From Symbiodinium natans (taxonomy: Eukaryota > Sar > Dinophyceae > Suessiales > Symbiodiniaceae), in the NCBI GenBank assembly GCA_905221605.1, contig CAJNDS010002268.1:871732-935731 (forward strand): 64,000 nt of DNA, in the 5' to 3' direction. The translations under genes were made by a program, and so were the position numbers. The notes under the pieces were generated by a model. That model searched no databases. It saw nothing but the letters and a program-made list of their open reading frames with translations, and had not been told where the DNA came from. The number at the start of each line of letters is the position of its first letter. Position 1 is the stretch's first letter. Shown in pieces: positions 11,552-22,733 of this stretch.

Positions 11552-12344
11552 CCGTGACCTAGGTCGGCATAGGTTTTTTAGGGTCTAGGGTTTAGGGTTT
11601 AGGGTTTCGGGTTTAGGGCTAGGGGTTTAGGGGTTTAGGGTTGGGGCTTATGAGGGAGTCTCAGCCCTTAAAACAAACGTGCATAAGGGCCTAATTATCC
11701 TGGCTTACATACGCCGAACTACAATGTTGACCTCAGTGCAGCCAAAAGCAAAGGAGCTAAACCCTAAAACCTAAACCACCCCAAACCCTAAACCCTAAAC
11801 CCTAGGCCCTAAACCCTAAACCCTAAACCCTAAAGTTTATGCTAAATACCAACACCTCTGAGGACCCAGACCCAAACCCCAGACTCGGCAGACCGTCAGC
11901 GCGAACCCTAGAGACCGTAAACCCTAAGCCCTGAAGACCCTAAACCCTGAAGAACCCAAACCCTGAAGACCCGAAAAGCCCTAAACCCTAAACCCTAAAC
12001 CTTAAACTCTAAACCCTAAACCCTAAACCCCTAAACCCCTAAACCCCTAAACCCCTAAACCCCTAAACCCCTAAACCCTAAAGACCCGATTCCCTGAAAC
12101 AAAAAAAGCAATCCCAGGACCTCAGTCTTCGGCCTTTCTGTTTTGCCCTCAACACGGTTTTGGGTTTAGGGTTCAGGGTTCCGGGTCTAGGGTTTAGGGT
12201 TTAGGGTTTGCACCTCAAACTCTGAAGGGGTCCCGGATGAAAATTGAAGGCATATCCCTACCTCTTGTGTGATCGGATTCCTGCTCTAAGACCCCCCACC
12301 CCGGTTCCCAAAACAGACCCCTCACTTTCAAAAGCCACATGCAG

Positions 12345-12900
12345 AGTCTCTAGAGTTTGGGGTTCTTGATCGGGACACTGATGTTGGGTGGGCTAGGGCT
12401 CTACAAGGGTTCGCGAAGGGGGGCATCCCCAGAAAGGTTTGGGGTTCAGGAACCCTAAACCCTAAACCCTTTTGAGGGCTGGTTTCCAAGCTCAGCAAGT
12501 GCAGGACGCTGGTCAAGGGTCGGGCGATATGTCTTCAAACGAGAAGGAGATGCACTCGCCCGACCTCGGCATGCTGCTCCCCAAACCCTAAACCCTAAAC
12601 CCTAAACCCTAAACCCTAAAGGCCCTAAACCCTAAAGGCCCTAAACCCTAAACCCTAAACCCCAAACCCTAGCGCTTGCATGGCTTGCTGCAGAAGCGTG
12701 TGCCGATCGGCACCATTGCCTCATCTAGCATGGACCCTTAGGGTATAAGCTAAGACACCGGCTCTAGCATCAATGTCGCACAGAGCTCATCAAGCGGCGT
12801 CTCCTTAGCCAAGCAGAGGGGTCAAACGCAATCGCTCGTGACAAGGCAACCTGGGGCCGCTGGCAATGTCTTCTGGCTCGTTTCCCTGGTACACCTTCCA
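12345..12900 (+). CDS. four-exon plus gene fragment, unknown product
   Basis: 12345-12436 (ESLEFGVLDRDTDVGWARAL), 12502-12584 (QVQDAGQGSGDMSSNEKEM), about 12694-12735 (KRVPIGTIASSSM) and about 12797-12889 (LIKRRLLSQAEGSNAIA, then CCTG|GTACAC). The second exon runs into CCCTAAA with no GT nearby, so its 3' boundary is unclear. No family recognised. Confidence 0.45.
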
Positions 12901-13582
12901 GACGAGGCACCATGAAATCCGATGTAACACCCTAAACCCTAAACCCTAAATCCTAAACCCTGAAGATAAACTCATGCTTGGCATTGCAACGGCGCCTCTG
13001 TGAGCTCTGACAAGGCTATTCGGCGAACGGAGCCTCGTGAGCAAAGGCTTGGTCTTAAATGTCGGGGCCCTTGTTGGTACCTTAGACTACAGGGTTTAGG
13101 GTTTAGGGCTTACTGATAACTAGGGAACTCAGCCTTCTATGGTTCTAAGAGAGGCCAGAGAAAGGTCCGAAATGTTCATTAGCCACAACCGCAATTGGCC
13201 AGTCAAGCTGCTGCTACAGGAGCCTGCGCAAGTACCTATATGATGCCCTTACAATCCCTGTGCACTGTAAACTTGCCCCAAAGACCCATTCTAAATCACC
13301 TAGTTACATATGGGTGGCTGTCAAAATTATGGTCCCTTTTGGGGTCCCTAATATAATACGGCACCGAACATTTAGGGTGTCCAAACAAGCGACCCGAATT
13401 TTGACAACTACCCACATCATCATACTTTCGCGTGCCAAGCAGCCTTTGAGCTCGATGACGAAATGTTTCAGCCTGGCTTGCAGCAAGTGTGGCCTGATTG
13501 TACATCCTAAACCTTTCAGTTCCGTGTTTAGGGTGTGGGGTGTTGAGGGGGCTCCTAAACCCTAAACCCTAAACCCTAAACC

Positions 13583-15655
13583 TCAGGTTGTATGGGGTCC
13601 ACGCAGAGCTCAGGGCATTCAACACATGGAAGGTGGGCCGCTTGTCAAGAGAACAGGCGCACGTCCGCAGGGACCCGTCCGGCGCGATGACGCCTTGCAA
13701 GCGCCCGGGGTTTGGGTTTTGGGTTTAGGGATTCGGGCTTACGGTTTAGGGTTTATAAGTCTTAGGATATATCAGTCTTGGGGTTTAGGGTTTAGGGCTT
13801 AGGGTTTAGGGTTTAGGGAGTAAGGTCCCGTGTGGGGAGTGCTCTGAATTTTGGTTCCTTTGGGGGGAGGGGGGTTCCTCTTGTAGTGCGGAGCCTTCTA
13901 CTTCGAGTAGAACTCTTCGAGTATTTTGAGGAGTATTCCTTAATTAAGGGGTCTTGGAGACCCTGGGTTAGAAACCCTAAGCCCTAAACCCTAAACCCCA
14001 GACCCAAAACCCTAAACCCTAAACCCAATGCACAACCTTCCCTCACCAGTCCCCCCATCACAGCGAACAGCGAGCTGACCCCATAAACCCTAAACCCTAC
14101 CTAAACCCTAAACCCTGAACCCTGAACCCTAAACCCTAAACCCTAAACCCTAAACCCTAAACCCTAAACCCCGCCTAACTGCCGACCACGGACCATTTCG
14201 CGGACGAAGGCCTCCACAGAAGCCGGGATTTTCAGGTTTAGGGTTTAGGGTGTAGGGTTTAGGGTTTAGGGTCAATAAGGTTCAGGGTTTATAAGGTTTA
14301 GGGTTTAGGGTTTATAAGTTTCAGGGTTTATAAGGTTCAGGGTTTAGGGCTTATGGGAAGCCTCAGCACGTGCCATGTAAGTTGTCTGGAGTCGGCAACC
14401 CTAAACCCTAAACCCTAAACCCTAAGCCCTAAGCCCTAAGCCCTAAGCCCTAAGCCCTAAGCCCTAAGCCCTAAGCCCTAAGCCCTAAGCCATAAACCCT
14501 AAACCCTAAACCCTAAACCAAACAGACCTGACCGCCCACCTTCATCTCGGCCTGGATTTTGGCAGTTTCACGCTGCCTCCGGGCATCAGATCTCAGGGAC
14601 TCCAATACCCCTTAATTTAGGGTTTAGGGTTTAGGGTTTAGGGTTTAGGGTTCAGGTTTAGGGTTTAGGGTCAAAATGTAAGGGGGCCCGGGCTCCTTAT
14701 ATGGTTTAAGGAATATTCCTTAAATAAGGGGTATGGGAGTCTCTGGGTTAGAAATGCGTTCCCAATGCACCCTAAACCCTAATTAAACCCTAAACCCTAA
14801 TCCCGAAACCCTAAACCCTAAACCCTAAACCAGCACCAGTCCTCCCCCCCCCCCCCCCCCCAATACGCTCTCCAACACGGGATGCGAGTTCCCAAAGAGC
14901 CCAATACCCCTTGATTAAGGAAGATTCCATAAATCATACTAAGGATCCCTATATGGTTTAAGGGATATTGCCTAATTAACGGGTTTTTGACTCTCTGAGT
15001 TCCCGCGCCTCGCCGGTATTCGCTCCTGCGGCCGGTGAGCAGTGAGAAACTAAGGGGTCTCCAGGAGGGTTTGTTTAGGGTTTAGGGTTTAGGGTTTAGG
15101 GTTTAGGGTTTAGGGTTTAGGGTTTAGGGTTTAGAGTTTAGGGTTTAGGGTTTAGGGCTTGGGGTGTAGGGTTTAGGGTTTAGGGTTTAGGGTTTAGGAG
15201 GGACCCCTGGAAGGGACCCTTAATCTTCTTCCCCTATATAACCCCTATATATACCTTAGATAGTCCCTATGCGCCTACATAGCCCCCAAATAACCTCCAA
15301 ATACGCAACCCCTAAGGTCCCTTATAAGGGTCACTCCTTTAGTACCGTGAGAAAAGCACAGAAAGCCAAAACCCCACGGTTTCGTACATACCCCTAAGCA
15401 AGAACTTAAACCTGAAAACCTAAAAGTTGGGATGTTCCCCCCTATACTAACAATCCTTAATAGGGATTATAATGGGGTGTACTAGAATCCCTATTTAGGA
15501 CTGTTCGTGTAAGAGGGAACATCCCAACCTAAACCCTGAAAACCCAAAAGCCCAAAACACTAAGCCCAAACCTGGCAATCCTCGGCTTGCTTACAGCGCC
15601 GTCCTGAATGAACTCACTGTTCACGGACACTGTTGAGACATTGGACCTGGTGTGG
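13583..15655 (-). CDS. minus gene, at least four exons, unknown product
   Basis: In transcription order: 15655-15597 (SNVSTVSVNSEFIQDGA, consensus GTAAGC donor), about 14590-14538 (LRSDARRQRETAKIQAEMK, ends CAG|GTCTGT), about 14230-14168 (KIPASVEAFVREMVRGRQ), and 13705-13583 (VIAPDGSLRTCACSL, VLNALSSAWTPYNLR, ends at a telomeric G|GTTTAG donor). Introns hold a family 2 element, family 7 elements and many telomeric tracts. A coiled-coil-like second exon is the only structural hint. Confidence 0.45.
14421..14490. repeat. homogenised CCCTAAG variant array
   Basis: About ten CCCTAAG units embedded in standard CCCTAAA. Confidence 0.9.
15200..15345. mobile_element. hairpin element family 6
   Basis: Ends GGAGGGACCCCTGGAAGGGA and CCCTTATAAGGGTCACTCC with AT-rich middle repeats (CTATATATACCTTAGATAG, CCTACATAGCCCC). 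Other copies: 26120-26231, 29113-29258, 30565-30650, 53225-53310, 54335-54436, 57030-57125 and 59033-59140. Confidence 0.6.
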
Positions 15656-15739
15656 GGTTTTTGGGGGGTTCGTTCCATGTGAAGCATTTTGAAGAACTGG
15701 CTTTTGGCCCTGCGCGTGTGATTGAAGGCCTACATTTAA

Positions 15740-16350
15740 GGGTTTAGGGTTTAGGGTTTACACACGGCGCACAAGCGCTGGTGATGCCAACCCTGGTTTG
15801 GGGTAGCTCGTAGAATGATCAATTATATTACCATACAAATAGGTACGCGGAAAAATCTGCAGGGAGAGTTGGTAGGCCAGGGCATAGCACATACGATGAA
15901 ACTATCAGATCCGACTTGAGTCCTTTCAAGTTTTGATCACCGTTGCCTTAAGTATAGTGTCTTTCAGATTTTGGTCGCTGTGTGCCTCAGTTTTTTGTCT
16001 TTCGTTCGCTTGGGTGCCTTCAAGTTTTTCGTTTTTGCCTTAGTTTTTGAGTGTCCCTAAACCCTAAACCCTAAACCCTAAGTTTGGGGTGCTGTGCGAT
16101 GTGGACCCTACCTAAACCCTAAAGCTTAAACCCAGAGTCGAAACCCTACTTAAACCCTCAACCCCTTAAAGGGCAACCCTAAACCTTAAACCCTAAACCC
16201 TAACCCTAAACCCTAAACCCTGAACCCTAAACCCTAAACCCCCAGGGTATACATTTATGTGCATATATATATATATATATATATTGGGGGTATAAGGTAC
16301 CAGCTCCCTGATCCCCTACTAAGAACCAATAACATGACTCCGACGTCGCC
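15740..16350. other. spacer between divergent genes
   Basis: No convincing exon. Holds a T-rich segment (15960-16050), two CCCTAAA arrays and an (AT)n tract at 16265-16282. Its position between a minus gene and a plus gene suits shared upstream sequence, but no promoter motif is evident. Confidence 0.35.
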
Positions 16351-16723
16351 CCGAAGAACATGGTCCCGGGGAGCAGTTATAGCACGGAGGGCTGGGTTTA
16401 GGGTTTAGGGTTTGGGGTTTAGGGTTTGGGGTTTGGGGTTTGGGGTTTAGGATTTGGGGTTAAGGTTTTGCGGCCAACAAAGCTTCGCAGTTGAACACGC
16501 ACAAATGAACAAAACAACCACAACCCCCCCCCCCCCCCCCCCACCCCACAAAAAACATTGGCCCTCGACACCTCCAACCAAACACAACATACCCTAAACC
16601 ACCAGAGGGTTTGTGGATTCTAGGGGTAAAGCCCTATACCCTAGACCCTAGACCCTATGCCCTAAAACCTAAACCCTAAACCCTATGCCCTACACTCTGC
16701 TGAGGGTTTATTGGAGTGTTCCG

Positions 16724-18330
16724 AGGAACAAAGCCTGGACCCAGCGGATCGTGAGCTGGCCACGCTGGCCTTTGGAGGGTTTGGGGTTTAGGGCTTTGGG
16801 TTTAGGGGTAGGTTTTTGGGGGTTTAGGGTTTAGGGTTTAGGGCCTAGGGTTTAGGGTGTAGGGTTTAGGGGTAGTTTTTTGGGGGTTGGGGTTTGCGGA
16901 GCAGAGTGTGGGTTTAGGCTGAAGGTTCAGGCTGAAGGTTCAGGGCTTTAGGGCTGAAGGTTCAGGGTTTAGGGTTTAGGGTTTAGGGTTTAGGGTTTAG
17001 GCTTTAGGGTTTAGGGTTAGAAGCGCAAAACACAGGGACAATCACTCTCAAGTTGCATCTCTGAACCCGACGACCAGTTTATTCTTTTCTGGAGGTATGC
17101 CGGCAGTACCTTAACATAGAATTACACCCTGGATATGGGTATGGTTGCCACTTCCTACTGTCCAAGACATAACTGCCAGTCTGGTAGTTCTTAAGAAGGT
17201 GAGAAGTAGGCACGCTATCTTTAGGTAGTTACATGGTCCCATGGTTTGGACCCATAAAGGGGGACCCCTTAGCTACCCCTTATATCACAAGGGCCCATAC
17301 TTCAGAACCCTTTAAAGGAGGTAAGGGGCCATATTAAGGCCCATATAACTACCCTAAGCTCTAAACCCTAAACCCTAAAACCTACATGTATTTAGGGTTG
17401 GGCGACTTTGGTATGTGGGGACGACATAAGGTATGTACAGGGGTTATACAGGGGAATAAGATTACGGGGTCCCTCCTTCTACCCCAGAATACACCCTAAA
17501 CCTTAAACTGCAAGCAACTTGGGGGCCCCTAAACCCTAGCCCTAAAACCCTCAACACTCTGAAACACTCAACTTTAGACCCTAAACCTTAAACTCTGAAC
17601 TTAAAACCCTAAACCTTAAACTCTGAACCCTAAACCCTAAACCCTAAACCCTAAACCCCAAGTTCCGCGCAGTCTCTATGGCATCCAAGTCTGCTGGCCT
17701 CGAGATTACCCGTCGCATCGGCCCAGGGGTTCTAAGGTCAACCCAGAGAGGGCAATACCGTTTAGGGTTTAGGGTTTAGGGTTTAGGGTTTAGGGTAACT
17801 TACTAGGTTATAACTGTACTTATAACCCTACTTATAATCATTGGGATAACCCCTATAAGGCCCTTTAGGGGTGTTATAAGTACAGTTATAAGAGGTTAGT
17901 AAGTACCATGGGGTTTCATAGGGTATAGGGTATAGGGTTTAGGGTTTAGGGTTTAGGGTTTAGGGTAACCCTAAGCCTAAACTTTAGGGTTAAGGTTTTA
18001 GGGTTTAGGGTTTAGGGTAACCCTAAACCCTAGACCCTTTACGGTTTTGAGGGTTCAGGGATGCGGGCCCAGAGCCATGAATTCAGAACCTCACCTTAGA
18101 AAGCACACGGGTCGCTATTGCAGGGTAAGGAGCGTCGCATGAAAAATATCTCTAGCTTCTTGCAACTCAGGCAAAGGGGGATGATTGCTAGTCGCGCAAG
18201 TAATCAGTCACAGAGGAGAATAGTGCGCTCCTTTCATATCCACCTCAATGATAATGTGGGCCTGACGCCAAGAAACGCAGCTGTTTGGTGCTTGTTTGCC
18301 AGTTATGCGTGCGATCTGCAAGCATCATGA
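16724..18330 (+). CDS. plus gene, first three exons phased, unknown product
   Basis: 16724-16777 (EQSLDPADRELATLAFGG, donor GG|GTTTGG), 17042-17096 (DNHSQVASLNPTTSLFFSG) and 17167-17198 (ITASLVVLKK, GTGAGA donor) join in one frame with GT-AG introns. A possible later exon lies at 17667-17760 and a C-terminal exon at 18121-18330 (NISSFLQLRQRGMIASRAS, ends TGA), but these two may be another gene. The intron at 17224-17352 is a family 4 hairpin. Confidence 0.45.
17796..17912. mobile_element. family 1 hairpin core
   Basis: Inverted repeat ACTTACTA.GTTATAACTGTACTTATAA / TTATAAGTACAGTTATAAGAGG.TAGTAAGT flanked on both sides by TTTAGGG arrays; the usual TACTTGGAGG ends are missing. Confidence 0.6.
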
Positions 18331-18339
18331 CACCCGCTG

Positions 18340-19050
18340 AAGACGCCATTTCAGGGCTTTGAAAGCTCGAACGCCAACGTTGCAGACCTGAACATGCCAT
18401 GCGGAATGAAACTTGCAGGCTCTGGTACTTGAGTCAACGAGTCGCACATCATTTTGCCTACTCTTTCTCCCCAAGTTGCTTACTTGAAGGATAATGTAAC
18501 CTAAGCCCCTCAGCGCCTCACCCCTATACACCCTAAGCTCCCAGCTAAGGGGGGAAGATTTGGGCCGATTCGGGTGGGCCCCCTTTCAGGCAAAACCGAA
18601 ACCCTGAACTAGCTGAGCCATCCAGCAAGACCCCAAACCCCAAACTTCAAACCCTAAACCCTAAACCCTAAACCCTAAACCTAAACCCTAAACCCTAAAC
18701 CCTAAATCTCAAACCCCAAACCCTTAGGCTAGCCCTGAGGGTCCATGTACCAGAAACGGGACTACTTGGGTCTTAACTTCCTATATAGGGACCTAGGGCC
18801 CCACCGTGTAGAGTAGCGAGGTACATGGACCCTTGGCGTTGTTACATGGTCCCTGAATACGGGCCCTTACTTGGGAAATCCTGATATGCCCTTATATGCT
18901 ATATGAACCCCAAGGGGCCCCCCATACTTCAGAACCCTTCAAAGAAGGTAAAGTGCCATATTCCAGGGACCATGCAACTTTTTTTAGACAAACCCCGTAA
19001 TTACCCCAAACCCCCTAAGCCCTAAACCCTAAACCCTATTCAGGGTTTAG
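18340..19050. other. intergenic stretch with hairpins of families 9 and 4
   Basis: No clear exon. 18737-18832 is an inverted repeat with ends GGGTCCATGTACC and GGTACATGGACCC (family 9; second copy near 47925-47985). 18840-18985 is a family 4 hairpin ending in TTTTTTTAG. Confidence 0.45.
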
Positions 19051-19548
19051 GGTTCAGGGTTGAAGTTTTGACTGCTGAGGCTGGGGCCCGCTGAGTTTCA
19101 GCGGCTGCCTCACTGCAAGCATGCGGTTTAGGCTTTAGGGTTTAGGGTTTAGGGTTTAGGGTTTAGGTTTTAGGGTACAGTACAGGGTGAATCTTAATAC
19201 AGCCTTAAACCCTCATCTGTTCACCTTGTTCCTGCTATCTACTATGTGCTAAAGAATCCAACAAAGACATGAGATAATAACGCCTAGATTGCCCTTATAA
19301 GTGCATGTTTGGGGGGGAATACTCCAAGGGCCTGCCTAGCTAATCTTAGGGCCCAGGGTTTAGAACTTCGGGCTTAGGACTTAGGGTTTAAGGGCAACCC
19401 CTCCCTAAACCCTAAACCCTAAACCCGAAACCCCAAACCCGAAACCCGAAACCCTAAACCCCTAAACCCCCAACCCTAAACCCCTAAGTGATGAGATGCG
19501 GAACGGATCTTCAGAGACTCTTGCACATATGCATATACTTTTTTTCAG

Positions 19549-20229
19549 CAGGTGGCTTTGTTTGTGTACCATTTGGCCGCCAGCAGTCAACTGTCGGATT
19601 GCATGATGCTTCATGGGGTTCTGCTCGACCATGTTGCTCACCTGAGACCATCCTCAAGCTCCAACCCGAACTTGACAGGAAGTGGCGATTTAGGGTTTAG
19701 GGTTTAGGGTTTGGGGTTTAGGGGTGCCTCATGTCATGTTGCCAGCCCTTGTACTTTATCCTGACACAGGAACGCCAAGCCTGAACCCTACGTGATTGCC
19801 TGGGTTGAGCGCGTAAGGAATGCAGCTGCGTTGAACAGGAGTCGCTCCCGGGAATGGGAGTCGCTCCCCCAAAACCTCAGCCCTGCCTTTGACCTTCATG
19901 GTCAGGCAGGCTTCAGTCCCTAAACCCTAAACCCTAAACCCTAAACCCTAAACCCTAAACCCTAAACCCTAAACCCGGAAACTCCAAGTTCAAAAGCTGC
20001 CTCACAGAGCTGTGGATGGCTACAACGCACCGACTGTGCTGTTAAGGATTGAGGGTTTAGGGTTTAGGGTTTAGGGATTCGGGGTTAGATTGAAAAAATC
20101 GCTAGGGTTTCAGGGGAATTCTCGGCCAAGGATGCGTTCTATGCTGAGCCATTCCATGCGGCATGCCGCAAGATGCGCAGCCCTGCTCTCAGTGAAACAA
20201 AAACGATGTCGCTCTTGAAAAATAAATGA
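19549..20229 (+). CDS. five-exon plus gene with fully phased telomere-repeat introns
   Basis: Exons 19549-19694, 19770-19900, 19989-20054 and 20114-20229 (TGA) join in one frame through GT-AG introns; an earlier exon probably lies near 19075-19120 (LGPAEFQRLPHCK). Peptides include QVALFVYHLAASSQLSDCMM, PYVIAWVERVRNAAALNRS and FSAKDAFYAEPFHAACRKM. No family recognised. The first and third introns start at G|GTTTAGGG, that is, inside the telomeric repeat; the second contains an uninterrupted CCCTAAA array. This is the cleanest demonstration in the window that arrays sit inside spliced introns. Poly-T CAG acceptor before 19549. Confidence 0.6.
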
Positions 20230-20545
20230 TGCTGCGCAGGCTTCGACATAGACTGGAGACTTCACTGGACATGTCGAGGGGCCCCTCAACAAGAGCCCTT
20301 CATTTTCCGGATGATGAATCATGGGTTCCCGTACTACCCCAGTCTATACTACCCCCCCCCCCCCCCTTGGTTCCTATGCTTGGCTGCTCTTTAGTTTAAC
20401 TTTTGGCTCCATTAATATGAAACTAGAGGAACCCTAAACTCATAAAGTGATAAAGTTGTACTAAAGTCCCACCTAGTAAAGAGTAAAGAGCCTAAACCCT
20501 AAACCCTAAACCTTGTAGGATATATAGAGCGCTTAACTCCCTAGC

Positions 20546-22123
20546 ATGAATGGAGTTGCAGCCGAAGCCGCACAGGTCTAACTAAGCTCGAAGCCCGCTT
20601 TCTCTGCCAAGGGCTAAGCAGAGGATGGAAAGGGTATCGGCGTCCCAGTTTCGATCTCTCTTCAGGTCGTACTTGGAGGGTTTTTTGGCTAGTTAGAAGT
20701 AGGGCGATAAGCAGGGTAACTATACTTCTAACCGCATATTTAGGGCACTTATAAACCCTGCATATTGCTACCCATGAACCTCTAAGTATACACTCCCTAC
20801 ATCCCCAAACCCTAAAGCCTAAAACCCTAACCCCTGCATAGAAACAACTGGCAAGTAGGTTCCCAACGGAAGGTACCCTAAACCCTAAACCCTAAACCCT
20901 AAACCCTCAACCCTCAACCCTAAACCCTAAACCCTAAACCCTAAACCCGCAAAGTGTAGGTTTTGGGGCGTGTAGGACTCCCTTCACGCCATCCTCCGCC
21001 ATCCCACGCATGAACATGTGTCGTATAGGGGCCTGAATAATTAGAATAGGGTTTTGGGTTTTGGGTTTTGGGGTTTGGGGTTTGGGGTTTGGGGTTTGGG
21101 TTTTGGGTTTTGGGTTTTGGGGTTTGGGGTTTGGGGTTTGGGGTTTGGTTTAGGGTTTAGGGTTTAGGGTTTAGGGTTTAGGGTTTAGGGTTTAGGGTTT
21201 AGGGTTTAGGGTTTAGGGTTTAGGGTTTAGGGTTTAGGGTTTAGGGTTTAGGGTTTAGGGTTGCAAGTTCAGGGGCCTGAACAATTAGAATAGGGTTTTG
21301 GAGGGTTATTGTAGTATAATTAGAAAGGGACCTGAAGGGAATCTACTAGTCATCATTCCGGCCCTTATCGTAGTTCAGAACATGTCAGAACCACACCCCA
21401 CAGAAGGCAAGTGCAGCAATGGCAATCATTCTGTACTTTCTGGCTTCCGTACTTGGAGGTTGATGGTACTTACTAACCAATTATAGCTGTACTTATAACC
21501 CTACTTCTAATACCCCTAAAGGGCCTTATAGGGGCTATCCCAATTATAAGTAGGGTGATAAGCCCAGTTATACGTGGTTAGTAAGTACCATGAACCTCCA
21601 AGTAGTCAACAAGCCCAATACAGGCACGTCACCCAAGAGTAACCTAGGTCAAAAAAGGGTGCCCCTTTTTCGTTTTAAAAGGGGACTATAAGCTTAGTAG
21701 CCCAGTAACCATATTATGACAAGGGCACCCTTTTTTTGGGTTGGTTACGTTATAGGGGAACCCATAACCAAAAAAAGGGCAAAGGGTACCACTGGGCTAC
21801 TAAGCAAGGGACCCTAAACCCAATAAACAAACAGGAATAAAAGGGCCTAGTCTGTGTCCTAGACGGGCACGTCACTTCGCATACGAAAGGAGCCCAGGTG
21901 TGGTTCTGTCGATGTCTGCCTGGACGAATATTTATTGCTTGCCAGGGCCCACGGCAATCGCCGTTGCCTCAAGCAAGGCTGCTTCTTACACATTGGCACT
22001 GTCTGCGCCAAGAGGTCGAACTTTTCTGAGCTCTTTCTGCATGTGTCAGCCGGGACCAGCAAAGCTGCAAAGCAAGTAGGAACAAACAAAAAAACCGCTA
22101 CAAGGAAGACCCTCTGTAAATGA
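20546..22123 (+). CDS. complete-looking eight-segment plus gene, unknown product
   Basis: ATG at 20546. Segments 20546-20575 (MNGVAAEAAQ), 20619-20665, 20842-20872, 20976-21017 (DSLHAILRHPTHEH), 21379-21448 (NMSEPHPTEGKCSNGNH), 21606-21632, 21876-21897 and 21946-22123 (contains CLKQGCFLHIGTVCAKRS, ends TGA), about 150 residues. Phase is consistent throughout if the insert at 21633-21875 is removed exactly. Introns are a family 1 hairpin (20666-20790 region), a family 5 hairpin with a long TTTAGGG core, a second family 1 hairpin (21449-21605) and a nested insertion. Small, polar, Cys-containing; no family recognised. Confidence 0.55.
21150..21265 (+). repeat. long pure TTTAGGG array inside a family 5 hairpin
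   Basis: About 16 units preceded by TTTTGGG and TTTGGGG variants. It lies between the two halves of the family 5 element that separates exons 20976-21017 and 21379-21448. Confidence 0.9.
21449..21605 (+). mobile_element. hairpin element family 1 forming an exact GT-AG intron
   Basis: Begins GTACTTGGAGGTTGATGG and ends CCATGAACCTCCAAGTAG. The two arms pair over most of the 157 bp. Its first two bases are the donor GT and its last two the acceptor AG, and splicing keeps the frame (TTC C|TC AAC). Other copies: 9869-9990, 20666-20790, 26449-26590, 35790-35952, 43509-43650, 47407-47552, 52689-52802, 57348-57505 and about 62786-62930; truncated pieces near 25127, 27733, 28350, 35638 and 38036. Confidence 0.7.
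21633..21865. mobile_element. nested hairpin insertions with a 10-bp target duplication
   Basis: GGCACGTCAC occurs at 21623-21632 and again at 21866-21875. Between the copies lies an outer element (ACCCAAGAGTAACCTAGG at the left, CCTAGTCTGTGTCCTAG at the right; other copies 49201-49427 and 53790-53875). Within it, at 21694-21806, is a complete family 3 hairpin (TTAGTAGCCCAGTAACC against GGTACCACTGGGCTACTAA). Confidence 0.65.
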
Positions 22124-22159
22124 ACGCAGGCTTATCCGCTGCTCTTCCGCGAACCCATG

Positions 22160-22720
22160 CAACATTTATTTTAGGGTTTAGGGTTTAGCGTTTTCCCTAA
22201 ACCCTAAACCCTAAACCCTAAACCCTAAACCCTAAACAGCCACCGGTCCGGGCGAAGAAGGGTGCATCTTTAAAAAGCACCGGTCGCGAGCAGCGAGTGC
22301 GACTTGATGGTCGGAATATATGTTTCAGACAGGATGCCAGAAATTGGGATGCAGCATGTAATCCCCTCCCCCTAATAATATTTAATTCCCCCCCCCCTAT
22401 GGTTATGTGATAGTATATCGGGGGTATTTAGTATTTGGGGTATTTAATATTAGGGGGTAACGGGGGGTTAGTATTAGGGAGAGGGGGTTACTGTTTGCCT
22501 CAAGCAAAACTTCTTGCCAATTGGCACCGCCTCTGCCAACAGCTCCAACTCTTCTGTCAGCCGGGACGAGCAAGGCTACAAACTAAGGGGGCAAAGTAAG
22601 TATAAACAAACAAGAAACAGTTGCAAAGAAGAGCCGGAGGTGTATCAGTAGAAACAAGCAAGAAGCCGTTGCAAAGAAGAGCCGGAAGTTTATCCGCAGC
22701 TCTTCCGCTATCCATTGCCG
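22160..22720. pseudogene. degenerate copy of the preceding gene's last exon
   Basis: 22498-22600 repeats 21965-22080 with many changes: GCCTCAAGCAA, then ATTGGCAC, TCTGCCAA, and GTCAGCCGGGACGAGCAA. Around 22600-22710 a segment with GAAACAGTTGCAAAGAAGAG is itself partly duplicated. 22170-22240 holds a TTTAGGG/CCCTAAA junction; 22370-22490 is AT-rich. The frame is broken. Confidence 0.5.
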
Positions 22721-22733
22721 TTGTGCAGACTCC

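Noticed and set aside
16265-16282. (AT)n tracts as TATA promoters
   Set aside because: Simple dinucleotide repeats with no consistent position relative to gene starts.
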